Shown here in pieces: positions 16,605 through 26,825 of a DNA stretch of 26,825 nucleotides; position 1 is the first letter of the stretch; each line of letters begins with the position of its first letter. The notes beneath the pieces were generated by a model that searched no databases, was not told where the DNA came from, and was given only the letters and a program-made list of their open reading frames with translations. Source of the DNA: Obelidium mucronatum (lineage: Eukaryota; Chytridiomycota; Chytridiomycetes; Chytridiales; Chytriomycetaceae); the NCBI GenBank assembly GCA_025765595.1, contig JAIVFH010000337.1, positions 1-26,825 of the forward strand, read 5' to 3'. A program made the translations under genes and the position numbers.

Positions 16605-18799
16605 TTACAGCAACATACATACGATCAGTAAATAGCAATAAAACGCGGTTGTAGATATGGAGATTGAAGGATATGCTGAGGATGTTGTTTGCATTTTACG
16701 TTGATGGTTAAACCATTCATTCATTGATACACCTTCTACATCCACTTTACTGGAAGAAGCAGGTAGCAGTAGCTCTTTTAGAATTGCAGATCCACTGACT
16801 GGTTTATCCTGTTTTTTGTTTTGTTTATGATACACTCGGACAGTATTGTTGATAATTGACTCACAGATGCCACCATATGCCCAGCGCCCGCTACACGAAC
16901 GTCTATTCGAAGCATAAGATATTTCCAGTATCAGATTATGTTGGATATTCAGACTTACATGTCAAACCCCTTTCCGACCAGTAGCGGCCAGCCACTGCAT
17001 CGTTTACCTTCCAATCGACACCACGTTCATCCTTAAACCCAGTACTTCCTCCCCACGTTAAATTTGAGAGCAGAGCTTCAGTTCCAACGTAGTTCAGAAT
17101 GAAGTCGCGGTCGCCATTAAACATCAAAATCTTGATTCCCTGCTCCAACAGTCTGGGAAAAAACTAAAAAACATGGCCATTGTTTAATACAAGCTAAAAA
17201 AGTATATTTAACGTACTGTATCAGCAGATGGTCCGTACTTTCTGTCATTTTGCACTTTTATAGTGATATCTCGGCATTGTTTCCATTTGTACCATGGCTC
17301 GGAATCAATTAATGGTGGGTCCACATGAACAGCGAGTCTAACTTCCTCCGACTAGTCAAATAGTTGAGTTGCTACGGAGTGTACCAGATTTGCGTGTCTT
17401 ACATTCAAATATTCAGTCAACCGTGAATTCCTTAAATAGAACTGATCCGTTTCCCAACAGGGAATCTCATAATCAATGTTATACAAATCCAAGCAAACAG
17501 CTTTCGAATCTCCTGCTCCTTCTTCTTGATCCACCATGTCTTGACGACCCCGCCTTGATTTTTGAAACCAGTCATTCGCCAGTTTCGCTGCATCGCATTT
17601 AAAAGGCAACTTTGCCACATCTTTGAACGATTTGACATGGAGGCAAGCTACTTCGACTCTGTTCATCCATTCTCTTCCCTCTATTGAATACTTGAATATG
17701 TCCGTTCCTCGCAAATATGAAAACTTGTCAATCATGGCTTGAGGATAGTCAATTTGTGAAACATAGTTTATGAGACCGTTTCCAATTCCAATTCCTTTTA
17801 AGTTGAGCTGTTTTGGAGGGATTCAGAGATGGAATACTTAAAAGAGATGTCAAACCGGAGTCACGCCATCAATCAAAGTTTTACAAAGACTAATTGCTGT
17901 ACTCATGTATGGTATGTAAATGCCAGCGTATGACTCCCCTGTAATATAGAGGTTCCACTTCTTCGCCAATGGAAATAGGTTATAGAATCCATTCAAAAAA
18001 ACAACAAATTGAGCCGCAACCTTATCGAAACACTTTTAGAACATAAAAAAGTGCATTTTGATTTCATTACTTGGTATTCTGTAAACGGCCCCCTATCCGA
18101 TTTGTAGTTGAAACTGAATCCCACGCCAAGTGGTTGTTCAAGATACAAAAGGTTTGCTTGATGATGCCAGCTGTTTGGATTTATTCCTATCGTTCCATCT
18201 GCGTTCATTGTAATTGGTCCGTTCTCTTCGAAGCTGCCAAATAGAGACGAGCTGAGGCAAAAGTTTGTCAGCTACGGCAAGGTTCGAATCTGGAATCCAT
18301 ACCACCCTGGACCTGATCGGTTAACGAAGGTTTCAGTTATGGTTATAACGTAGATATCGGTTGCGTGTGTGTGTGTGTTGTTGAATGGCAGGATCTGGCA
18401 AGACAAAAGTTCCAACTAACCGCCATTCAGCCATATAACCAAATCAGTCGACTGTATATCCGATGACGGAAAATACCTTCCAAAAACGAAGTTGATTTAA
18501 TGGAACTTCCGGCTTCCCCGACTTAAGTTGGCTCACCAGAAAAATAACGAGTTGTCGGCTGATATGCCGCCACCGTCTGCAGCGATCGGAATAAACCCAG
18601 CATATTGTCCGTTGAGTGAGGATTCCAGCTCAGCTGTTTGATTGGGTAAAGATGTAACTTTATAGTGGCTCGCGTCCAGTGTATTGGGAGGTAGACTATC
18701 GGGACACGTGAAAGATAAAGGAGATTCTTCTGCGGAACTTGATACAACAGAAACAGACAAGCAGATTACAATCCAAAGGATGAGGGCTTCAGAATACAT
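16605..18799 (-). CDS. Serine carboxypeptidase, peptidase family S10
   Basis: Secretory exopeptidase that removes C-terminal residues at acid pH. Ten exons: 18799-18537, 18476-18421, 18312-18303, 18251-18071, 18020-17856, 17807-17403, 17351-17217, 17163-16959, 16902-16865 and 16808-16605; 553 aa. The start MYSEALILWIVICLSVSVVSSS is a signal peptide. [20 protein letters not shown] forms the oxyanion region, GESYAG carries the catalytic Ser (about 200), NGDRDFILNYVG the Asp (about 425) and GAGHMVA the His (about 482), so the triad is complete. The C-terminus ends in a short hydrophobic run (AFYCYLLIVCMLL), which suggests a GPI anchor or membrane tail rather than vacuolar carboxypeptidase Y. The third exon is only 10 nt. 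Convergent with bZIP 4 at 15 bp. Confidence 0.93.
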
Positions 18800-19006
18800 C
18801 CCTCTCCCTTTTCCTCCCTCTAAATGATTGATCGCGATTGGAGTAGGCCCAATTCAGATACTTTTTTTTGTGAGATTTACAAAACATGATCATCGCTACA
18901 GTTCGAAAGCCAGATTCCAATAATAAAGACGAAAGTAGAGCAATCTCATCATATGAATCTAATGCGTCGCACCATTTTCAGAAGTATAGAATATATGATA
19001 TCATGT

Positions 19007-20712
19007 TCATGCAGGGATAAAACCTGCAGCACCCTTTTTCACATCTTCCAATTCAACAATTTCTGCTTGACTCGACGAAGGCTCAGACCCAGTTTCCATT
19101 TTCCACAGATGCCTAAACGCAACTCCAAATGCTAGAGATACCACCAACAGTCCCACCCCAATCCAAAACGTAGCGGCATATCCCTTCATTAAATTTTCAT
19201 CACTATTGCTACCAAGATCGCTTCCGTTGGATAATGACGTAGTAACAGCTCCAGCAACCGTGAACTCAACAGCGATTCCAACACCATATCCCAACTGAAC
19301 AACTGTATTCAAGACCCCTCCGGCAAAACTACGATGCTCCATACTCACCGAACTCATAAGCAGAATATTAAAAAAGTTAAAAACAACATCGAATCCAAGA
19401 ACTATAAAGCAGAGGGCTGGAAATGCTAGTGCCCAATAAGATATGTTTCCGTTCACAAAAGCATAGAGGACACAGGCAAGAATCATGCTGACGTGGCCGA
19501 AGATAAGAAACGGCAAGGGGTATGGATATTTCGTGGCAAGATATCCAGTTGCCGTTGCAGTAGTGAATCCGACGACCATCATGGGAATGAGGTGGACCGC
19601 CGTCATGACAGTGCTTAAGTGGTAAATGTTGAGGAGAGCGAGGTTTGCAAAGACCGCGAACCCATTGAATGCAAAGAGCACCAAGAACGTCATCAACAAA
19701 AGTAGCGTTGTTTGTGGATTAAAGAAGCTGGATGGCACCAGAGGGTTCTTGACTTTGCGCTCCCAATAGAGAAAGAGAGCTGCTCCGACAAACGACAAGA
19801 GTAGCGGCGATAAAATTTGAGGAGTGGACCAGCCTTCCTCTGTTCCGGCGCTGTAACCATATTTAGTCAATTCAACCACCAACTATGCACTCACGTAATG
19901 GCGTAAATGAATAGAATCAACGATCCTGTCGACAAGACAGCGCCCAGATAATCCATATTTTTAGCAACAATCAATGCATCGTCTCGTTTCACGGGTTTAT
20001 CTGCTGGCAACACGACAGCTCCAAGAATGAGAACAAGTAATGTCAACCCAGCGTAAAGAAAGAACACAGCCCTCCACCCTAGTGACTCTCCGATAGTTCC
20101 GCAGACGAACAGACCGCAAATAAAGCCCAGTGGCGAAGCAGCACCAAACTGGGACAAGGCAATATTCCGTTCTTTGGGGTCATCAAAAAGATCGGTAATC
20201 GCACCAACGGCACTTGGAATATTGGCTGCGGCACCCATTCCCTGAAGAGCACGAGCAAATATTAAGTGGTTTGTTGTCGGGGCAAACCTGGACGGAGTAT
20301 TAGTAATCAAACTTGATTTCAAATGGGATCCCCATAAGTCACAGTCACATACCCACAGTAGACAGACGCCAGTGTCAGCCAAGCCATTCCAATCAAAAAC
20401 CCTTTCTTTTTTCCAAACAGGTCAGTCAGTCTGCCAAATAGCAGGAGCAATCCACCAAACGTCAAACTGAAACAAGTAGAAAGTGGTTTAACATAACGTC
20501 AGATTGAAACTAGACTCATGGAGTTCGCAACTTCAAAAGCCGATTCATTCTTACTTATAGGCAGATAGGATCCACTGTGACTCGCTGGGGCTAGCTTTGA
20601 GCGAGTCTGTTATGATGGGAAGGATGATGACCAGAATGAGAAACACATCAAGGAACTGAGCCATGCAAAGCACTAGATGGCACCATCGCTTGTTGGTTCG
20701 AGATTGTGTCAT
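19007..20712 (-). CDS. MFS transporter, DHA2 drug:H+ antiporter type (Atr1-like)
   Basis: Plasma- or vacuolar-membrane exporter of the major facilitator superfamily; substrate cannot be read from sequence. Exons 20712-20555, 20466-20353, 20287-19895 and 19850-19007, 502 aa. The N-terminal segment AQFLDVFLILVIILPIITDSL then SESQWILSAY followed by LTFGGLLLLFGRLTDLFGKK is the DHA2 motif A region. FARALQGMGAAANIPSA and GWRAVFFLYAG follow in family order. About a dozen or more hydrophobic helices follow, consistent with a 14-helix DHA2 protein. The cytosolic tail is short and acidic and ends GAAGFIPA. The ATG at 20712 was chosen because the upstream frame has no earlier ATG. It lies 119 bp downstream of the GH1 gene on the same strand. 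Confidence 0.88.
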
Positions 20713-20831
20713 CAATGTCCAAATCAAGCCCTCAAAATCCTCCAAACGTTTTGAATTCGATTCAAATTCGATTTTTGAATGTTTATTTATGAGAAACAAA
20801 ACGAGAAAAGAGACAAAGAAGAAAACAGAAA

Positions 20832-22587
20832 TTAAAGCATGGAAATCAGGGATCCAACGATCACAGCAAACAATCCGGCAAACAAGCTTTCAGTGGCACC
20901 TGAAGTCTTTTTGGGAGTTGTCGAAGTACCGGTGCCTGTGGCAACAACATTATTGAATGGACTCTTTGTGTTTTTCTTGAAGTAGTCACTCATCCACAAA
21001 GCGGAATTCTTGACTTGTCTCTTCAAGCTACCAGTATCCAAGTTCACTTTTCCGTTTCCACTTGGGTCCCAATAATCAACAGCAATATGACCCCATCGGA
21101 ATTCATATGTGTAAAATTCATAGTTATCAATCAATGACCATGCCAACACAGCTGTCAAGGGCACTCCGTCCTCAACCACGGAAGCAATCACTTGTGGTGC
21201 ATTCAACTTCCAGAAATCAACACGCAATGTGTCATTAACTGCTTGAGCAAAGTTGGTTTCCAACGCTCTTGGAACATGGTATCCCAATTCGGCAATCACA
21301 ATCTCCTTTCCATATCGCTTGTAAAGAAAGTTGGGCAACGCTCGTGCTCCTTCGGGACGAGGATGTGGCCAATAGGGCATGTTGAAGTGGAATTGATAGT
21401 CATCAATTTCTTGGGCAGGGTAGGCGGCGTCTTCTCCGATTGGGTTTGGTGGCAAGTCGTTAGTGAACGAGCTGTAAATGTTGACGGCAACGTAGTCACA
21501 GGTTCCGTTGATGAGAGCAGATTGCGCAGCTGTGAATTTGGGGATGAGAGGACGTGCGGTTTTAATTCCCGGTCCGTAGTCTCCTGTCATGCAAGGGTCA
21601 AAGTACCTGTATTGGTAGTGTATGTCAGTAAGTATAGACAAATTTTTAAATGCGTCCTACCATTCTGCTTGACGAATATGCGAAGCATCTTCAGTTGCGG
21701 TGGGGCTGGTAGGAGCTGGATCTGGATCATGCCATTCCATAATGGATGGAAGAGAAAACTTCCACTTATCACCACCAGGCATTTTTCTAGCAGCCTTCAC
21801 AACAGTCGCATGTGCAATAATAGAGTTGTGCATGCACTGATAATACAACTCATCCGAAGTCGTTGTGAAGGGTGCAAACTGAGGACGATGCATACAGAAA
21901 TCGCAGTTGGCACGGGGCTCGTTGAGCGTAAGCCAATAGTTGACTTTGGATCCAAAGTTTGTGAGTAGAACTTGAGCGTAGTTTGCAAAAGCGTCAATAA
22001 TCTGAGGGCTTTGAAAACCTCCGAACTGGTCCTGGCAGGCTGGCAAAAAATATCAACATGGATGTCAAGTCAATTTGTGGGATAGAATGGCTTACATTGC
22101 GGCAAATCCCAGTGAAACATCGTCAGGAATGGCTCTGCACCCTGGTTTCGAACCTCGTCAATCATGTCGCTGTAATACTTGATTCCTGCCTGGTTAACGG
22201 CACCATTACATCCAGGAAGGATGCGAGACCAAGCAACAGAGAATCTGTAGGCCGTAGCTCCGAGCTGCCCCAAGTAAGCAAGATCTTGTTTAGTTTGATT
22301 GTAGTGATTAGCAGCTCTGTAAGGAGTGCCGTGGGTAGGGTAAGCCGCCTTGTTGAGGTAAGCGTCTGATGGAGGAGTTAGTAAGCTTGGAGCGATGATT
22401 TCTGTGTTTTTGTGAGTGTGACGTACGATCGAAGACAGAAGGACTCTTCCCATCCAAGTTCCAGCCTCCTTCCATCTGCATCGCAGCTGTAGCAAAAGTG
22501 GAAGGTAAGTCCAATAGTCTACGGGTACATTCCGAGTCTCTTACATCCTCCGAAACCCCATGCAATAGGGGCTGGTTGTACTGCCAT
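20832..22587 (-). CDS. GH1 family beta-glucosidase-like enzyme
   Basis: Retaining glycoside hydrolase acting on beta-glucosides or related sugars. Exons 22587-22545, 22486-22427, 22365-22096, 22039-21661 and 21606-20832, 508 aa. The protein starts almost at the catalytic domain: IAWGFGGSAMQMEGGWNLDG, then YRFSVAWSRILPG, TMFHWDLPQ, WLTLNEP with acid/base Glu about 165, and VIAELGYH with the expected nucleophile Glu about 357. The latter replaces the usual TENG. WSLIDNYEFYTYEFRWG completes the fold. After the domain a Thr-rich linker leads to a hydrophobic C-terminus (SLFAGLFAVIVGSLISML), as in GPI-anchored proteins, yet no N-terminal signal peptide is seen and a stop codon precedes the ATG in frame. 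Confidence 0.9.
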
Positions 22588-22758
22588 TTTAAGGATTGAA
22601 ATTGAAATTGAAATGAGATTAACAACACAAAACTATGTTTGCTGCAGTAACCACCTTCCTTCTTTTCTTTCAAGGCATTAAGAAGTAATAGCTGTATTCA
22701 CTTCACGGTTGCAACAAGAAGTAACCGCAATATATAAATATTGTATAGAAGCATAAAA

Positions 22759-22832
22759 TGCTCTTGACCAGAGTCGAACTGGTGACCTTCGGATTATGAG
22801 ACCGACGCTTTGACCAACTAAGCCACAAGAGC
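22759..22832 (-). tRNA. tRNA-Met(CAT), elongator type
   Basis: A complete cloverleaf of 74 nt including discriminator A: acceptor GCTCTTG/CAAGAGC, D arm GCTT/AAGC, anticodon loop CTCATAA, T arm ACCAG-TTCGACT-CTGGT. Intronless. The anticodon stem has the U-U pair at its base that elongator tRNA-Met of yeast also has. A TTTT Pol III terminator follows immediately (22758-22755). The remainder of 22588-23044 shows no gene. Confidence 0.95.
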
Positions 22833-23044
22833 TGATGCCATCGGGAGAGTTTAGTAGTATATAATCAATAAACAATGCTTCACGATAAACAAAAGCATTC
22901 AGATCAAAACAGCAGATTACAATAACCGGCATTGTTGGCTCTATGGTTCTTTCTTTGTCTTCAAATAAATCAAAATCAGGGACCATCATTTCAACCCTTC
23001 TTTTCCAAGCCAAGCATCGCCTTATCTAAAAATCAGATCTTCAA

Positions 23045-24125
23045 ATGAATTCCTCGTTTGTACCTTTTGCACTCCACTCTCAGTCCTATACAGCCGCAAA
23101 CGCGAACGAGTAATAGACTCTAGGAAGTTGTGGTTATTCACTTCTGACACGCTTATCCTACTCAGGCATCAGCATGATCACTCCCACTCTCACTCTCACT
23201 CAGAGAAGGAACATGGTCATTCCCATGAAATACTCGATAATCCTGGGAACTATGAAGACAGAGAGCCATTCATGTGCCGCGATTGGAGCGAGCGCGCTTT
23301 CACGGTGGGAATTGGAGGGTATGTACAAAATGTACCATGTGCAACAAGGGTTAAATTCAACCCTTCATGTACAAATGCACCTTTTAACAGTCCCGTTGGT
23401 TCTGGAAAGACTGCTCTGATGCTTGCCCTTTGTCAGAAGCTCCACCCAGAGCACAACATTGCTGCAGTCACGAATGACATTTTCACTCAAGAAGACGCTG
23501 AATTCCTGACGAGAAACAAGGCTCTTCCTTCCGATCGGATTAAAGCGATCGAGACAGGTGGTTGTCCCCACGCGGCAATCCGAGAAGATGTTTCTGCAAA
23601 CTTGGTAGCGTGCATTTCCCAGCTTTGAATTCACTGTGCTTCTTTGGCCTTATTTTTGTAACTTATGAATAGGGTGCTCTCGAGACTCTTTCCAGAAAAT
23701 TCAATTGTGGTTTACTCTTGATTGAATCCGGTGGTGACAACTTGGCAGCCAACTATAGTCGTGAATTGGCCGACTACATTATTTATGTCATTGATGTTTC
23801 TGGCGGTGACAAGATCCCAAGAAAGGGTGGGCCAGGTGATCAAGAATCATGTTAAAAAAAAGAATCAGACGTCTTATGAAACTACCTACAAATTCTAGGA
23901 ATCACGCAATCCGATTTGCTTGTTATCAATAAGACGGACTTGGCTGAATTAGTTGGGGCGGATTTGTCCGTCATGGACCGCGACTCTAAAAAGATGCGTG
24001 GATCTGGACCAACTGTTTTTGCCCAAGTAAAGAACGGTCAAGGAGTTGACGAAATTGTTGCTGAAATCTTGAAAGTTTATCGCAATTCGGGCGCTGAAGC
24101 AGACTACATCAATCGTTGCCAATGA
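23045..24125 (+). CDS. ureG: Urease accessory GTPase UreG
   Basis: UreG hydrolyses GTP to drive nickel delivery to urease in a complex with UreD/UreF. Exons 23045-23055, 23166-23318, 23391-23604, 23673-23835 and 23899-24125; 255 aa. A His-rich N-terminus ([21 protein letters not shown]), typical of nickel-handling eukaryotic UreG, precedes the P-loop GPVGSGKT (55-62). [52 protein letters not shown] and [15 protein letters not shown] are near-identical to the family. The first exon is only 11 nt (MNS plus two bases) and is inferred: the acceptor before GCATCAG needs a phase-2 donor, and TC|GTTTGT after the only upstream ATG provides it. Exons 2-5 are firm. Confidence 0.93.
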
Positions 24126-24171
24126 GTCCGAAATAGAGAAAAACCATCCATATCCAATTGTTGCGACAGAA

Positions 24172-24177
24172 AATAAA
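24172..24177 (+). terminator. AATAAA polyadenylation signal of UreG
   Basis: AATAAA 47 bp after the UreG stop, within the 73-bp gap to the convergent GT61 stop, so the two transcripts probably overlap at their 3' ends. Confidence 0.4.
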
Positions 24178-24198
24178 ATGGTTCACATATTCTTAAAT

Positions 24199-26770
24199 CT
24201 ATTTCAAGTCTCCAATTATTCCAGCAACCATCCCATGCATTTCAATCAAATCAACAACTCGATCAGGTTTCGCTGGAATATATGGAATCACCATGCCATA
24301 CCAAGTAATTCCTAAAGATCTTGCTAATACACTATATCCCAAGTTCCACCCCATCCGTTCTCGGGGCTCCCGTAATACTTCTATAACACTGGCACCAAAC
24401 TGTGTGGAAACAAGGTATCCCAATCCCACACCTTCTTCCAACGCAATCACAATCCTCGCTTTATGGAAAAGAGTAAAAGTATCTTTCAAGGAAGAAGGCA
24501 TTCCGTCCTCGTCTGTAATTAAACGAACAGTATAATCCCGAAACTCCTTTTCCAACATTCGAACTAGGGCGTTATAGTTGGTAATTGCTGTAGGCGACTT
24601 TGAACGGATTATTAGAATTTCATCCCAAGTCCTTTGGTTTGTCTGCGCGCTATCTGCATATACATGAGGCAACAGCCGCGAAGTTATTAAAGATCTGAGT
24701 TTATGTAGCTGGTATTCCGGGGGTATAAGGCAGTAGAGACTCGGTTCAGGAATGTACAACACATTTGCGTAAACATCTCCGTGGATAAGACGCGCCTGGA
24801 GGCTTGCTTCTCTTTTTGTCGTTCCACTACTCTCTTCCAAAAACCCCGACATCCCCAAAAATCTAAGCATGCGTCCAAGGAACTGCGCGTTTCCTCCATG
24901 CGCGTTATAATGTATTCGAATGTCTGGATGTGCATTCAACTCGTCAAAGTACATTGCTATTCGGGGTAAAGTCTCAAACAAGAGCCAATGTGAGACTGAA
25001 GTTCGATCACTTGGTGATGACGCGACGAACACTTGCGAATATAATTTTGTAATAGTAGGAGACTCTAGCACAGGAAATACATCGCCTGATTCTGGAAATC
25101 CTCCTGCACAGTTCGAGTCAAGTTGAAACAGTAGCTTGTTATTGAACACCACACCCTGAAAACTCACAAAGCTGTTTTTGAGGGCAACTAGAACTGGGTT
25201 GTGGAACTGATGATATCGGCTCTTGTCGATTTTAATATATCTTACAGTGAGAGTGGGTTGCACTGTTTCTATGGCTGAGGGTTTTTCGAGTTTCCTGCCT
25301 TTCTTTCCTTTCCTCCTTTTTCTGGAATTATGGTCTGACAGGTTTGGGTCTACCACGATGAGGGGATTCGCTTTAGGTAAAGGGACAATCATTTGTCTCG
25401 CCCGCGGGCATTGGCGGATTCCAATGTAATGAAGTGTATCACTTTTGGACGCGTTGAATATCGAGCAGATGGAGTCTCCAATAAACCGAGCCCGCTTTAC
25501 TTTTTCTCCGATAGGAGCATCCATAACCGGAGTAAAGTTTGTCAGAGTCTGTGGCGCGAAAGGGTCGATTTTGGGCTCTTGCGAGAGAATGCAGTGAGTT
25601 GATGGGTTGTAGAGGTTCTTGAAATAGGCTAGAAGTTGAACGAGTCGTCTGATGCGGACCAAAGACGCCGATCCATTAGGAATTGGTGGTATTTTTGAGG
25701 TGATAGTTGTGCAATTATTATTGGGGCAAATCATTTCTCGGCATCTAGTCAATAACGTGTTTTCTGGGGTATATGTGAGTTTAGACAGGTCGATATGAAT
25801 CCAGTATGGAGACATGAACTAATAAAAAATCTTAATTTAAATGGACAAGATCGTCAAACTTCCAACTGACCTGAGATGTTGCGATTCGCGTCAAGTTGAT
25901 CTGAACGTTTACGTATTCATTGCGAGTACAAGGCTTTCCAAAGCAGGTGGGAATACCATTTTGAAATAAATAGCTAGAATCTCCTTCCCATTTAGGTTTG
26001 GACTGCGACACTGGTTTGGGAAGAACAAGTCGCGCAAACTCTGAATCAGTGATACCAAATTCCGTTTTAACAAGGCGATCCTTTAGCAATTCAACCATAG
26101 CATCCTTGGATATTCCAGCTGCATCCGAAAGCCTTCCGATATCTTCTCTGAATTGAATCGACGGTCGTGAGCTGTGATATGTGAGTTGTCCAGAAATGGC
26201 ATCCTCAAGTCCTTCCTTGTTTTCAATATTCAGCTGAATAACATCATCGCCATCTTCTTGTAAATTATTTGAGTCTGATTCATCGTCTCCGTGATTTTCA
26301 GTAGCGTCGTCATCTTTGGCGTCATCAGACTCATCTTGACTGTCATCATCCTCAATATCATCCGCATCATTATCTTCAGCAGCCTCTTTTTGACCAATTC
26401 CTGAAGATAAATAAGCAGCTTTCAGTTTAGGAAACCAGGGGGCCTGATCGCTCTGTATGGCAGTTTTAAATTGTTTGGGAATAGTCCCACTCCAGACAAC
26501 TCCCGCGTCTGATGCGCTGCTGCTGCTACTGCGGCCTACAGACAACTCTGCATTGAATGCATCTTCCAATGAGAGCCATTGGGGCTCTATTTTCGGAGGC
26601 AAGATGTCAATGGGATTGTTTGGGTTTTCAGCTGCATCGGACTCTGAGACATCAAACTTTCTCCGCCGTGCATTCGTCCAATAGCAAATAGCGACAAATA
26701 GAATCAAGAAAAGCGCGCGAAAGACGTGTCGGCGACGGATAAAAAGCCGTTGGACTGGTTTGGCAGTCAT
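24199..26770 (-). CDS. GT61-like (DUF563) glycosyltransferase, type II membrane protein
   Basis: Exons 26770-25871 and 25818-24199 with one 52-nt intron (join TSQ to FMSPYW), 839 aa. A short basic cytosolic end (RRRH) precedes a single transmembrane helix (about residues 16-30, VFRALFLILFVAICYW), so it should sit in the Golgi with a luminal catalytic domain. The stem contains a long acidic Asp/Glu tract (residues about 130-170). The catalytic part has HWLLFETLPRIAMYFDEL, followed by RTWDEILIIRSK and a C-terminal KARIVIALEEGVGLGYLVS where GT61 enzymes have a V-x-x-H-G-A-G-L/M-x-N motif; here EEGVGLG replaces HGAGL. Donor sugar cannot be told (family members use xylose, arabinose or GlcNAc). 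Family assignment fairly sure, activity less so. Confidence 0.72.
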
Positions 26771-26825
26771 TCCTTTTTTTTGGAGAACAATAGACTACAA
26801 TAGACGAACAAGTTCAAAAGCATAA

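Noticed and set aside
16605..22587. Secondary-metabolite or sugar-utilisation cluster (carboxypeptidase, MFS, GH1)
   Set aside because: Co-orientation alone is weak evidence; no biosynthetic core enzyme or pathway regulator is present, and each has its own intergenic gap.

Overview
The window is nuclear DNA of a compact fungal genome. Genes are split by short GT-AG introns, mostly 50-130 nt, and gaps between genes are often under 120 bp. The standard genetic code fits throughout. Gene content (SYO1, HYPK, SRAP, FHIT, UreG, S10 carboxypeptidase, DHA2-type MFS, GH1, GT61) together with an expanded family of aberrant bZIP proteins suggests an early-diverging fungus, most likely a chytrid. That placement is inference from gene style, not a database match. 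Exon joins were worked out by hand. For every intact gene the summed exons are divisible by three and the joined protein carries the expected family motifs.

Layout. (1) 156-3409, minus: HYPK, with its reading frame broken, then SYO1/HEATR3. (2) 3501-5321, plus: a GT10-like type II membrane glycosyltransferase. (3) 5372-8628, minus: an SRAP-domain DNA-repair protein whose 989-nt first intron is filled by an array of about 25 GC-rich 15-bp hairpins, then a very GC-rich FHIT gene and a small frame-broken gene. (4) 8842-9204: a second array of the same hairpin family in opposite orientation. (5) 9313-16589, plus: four head-to-tail paralogous bZIP genes, interrupted by an Hsp20 gene on the minus strand and a tRNA-Met 5'-half relic. 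(6) 16605-22587, minus: serine carboxypeptidase, MFS transporter, GH1 glucosidase. (7) 22759-22832, minus: tRNA-Met(CAT). (8) 23045-24125, plus: UreG. (9) 24199-26770, minus: GT61-like glycosyltransferase.

The most unusual part is the bZIP cluster with the hairpin arrays. All four bZIPs align without gaps to the Yap1/Pap1 basic region, but the invariant DNA-contacting Asn is replaced by Leu or Met. All four have a CxxC motif after the zipper and share a long, probably helical C-terminal region that I cannot assign to a named domain. Exon lengths are conserved (156 nt and 189 nt), yet intron positions were lost or moved in copies 3 and 4. The hairpin arrays show paired arm substitutions that keep the palindrome, so the folded form or palindromic site itself seems to be maintained. 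Outside the bZIP cluster the neighbours do not form an evident pathway. UreG implies a urease elsewhere in the genome, and SYO1 and HYPK are both co-translational or ribosomal-protein chaperone factors.
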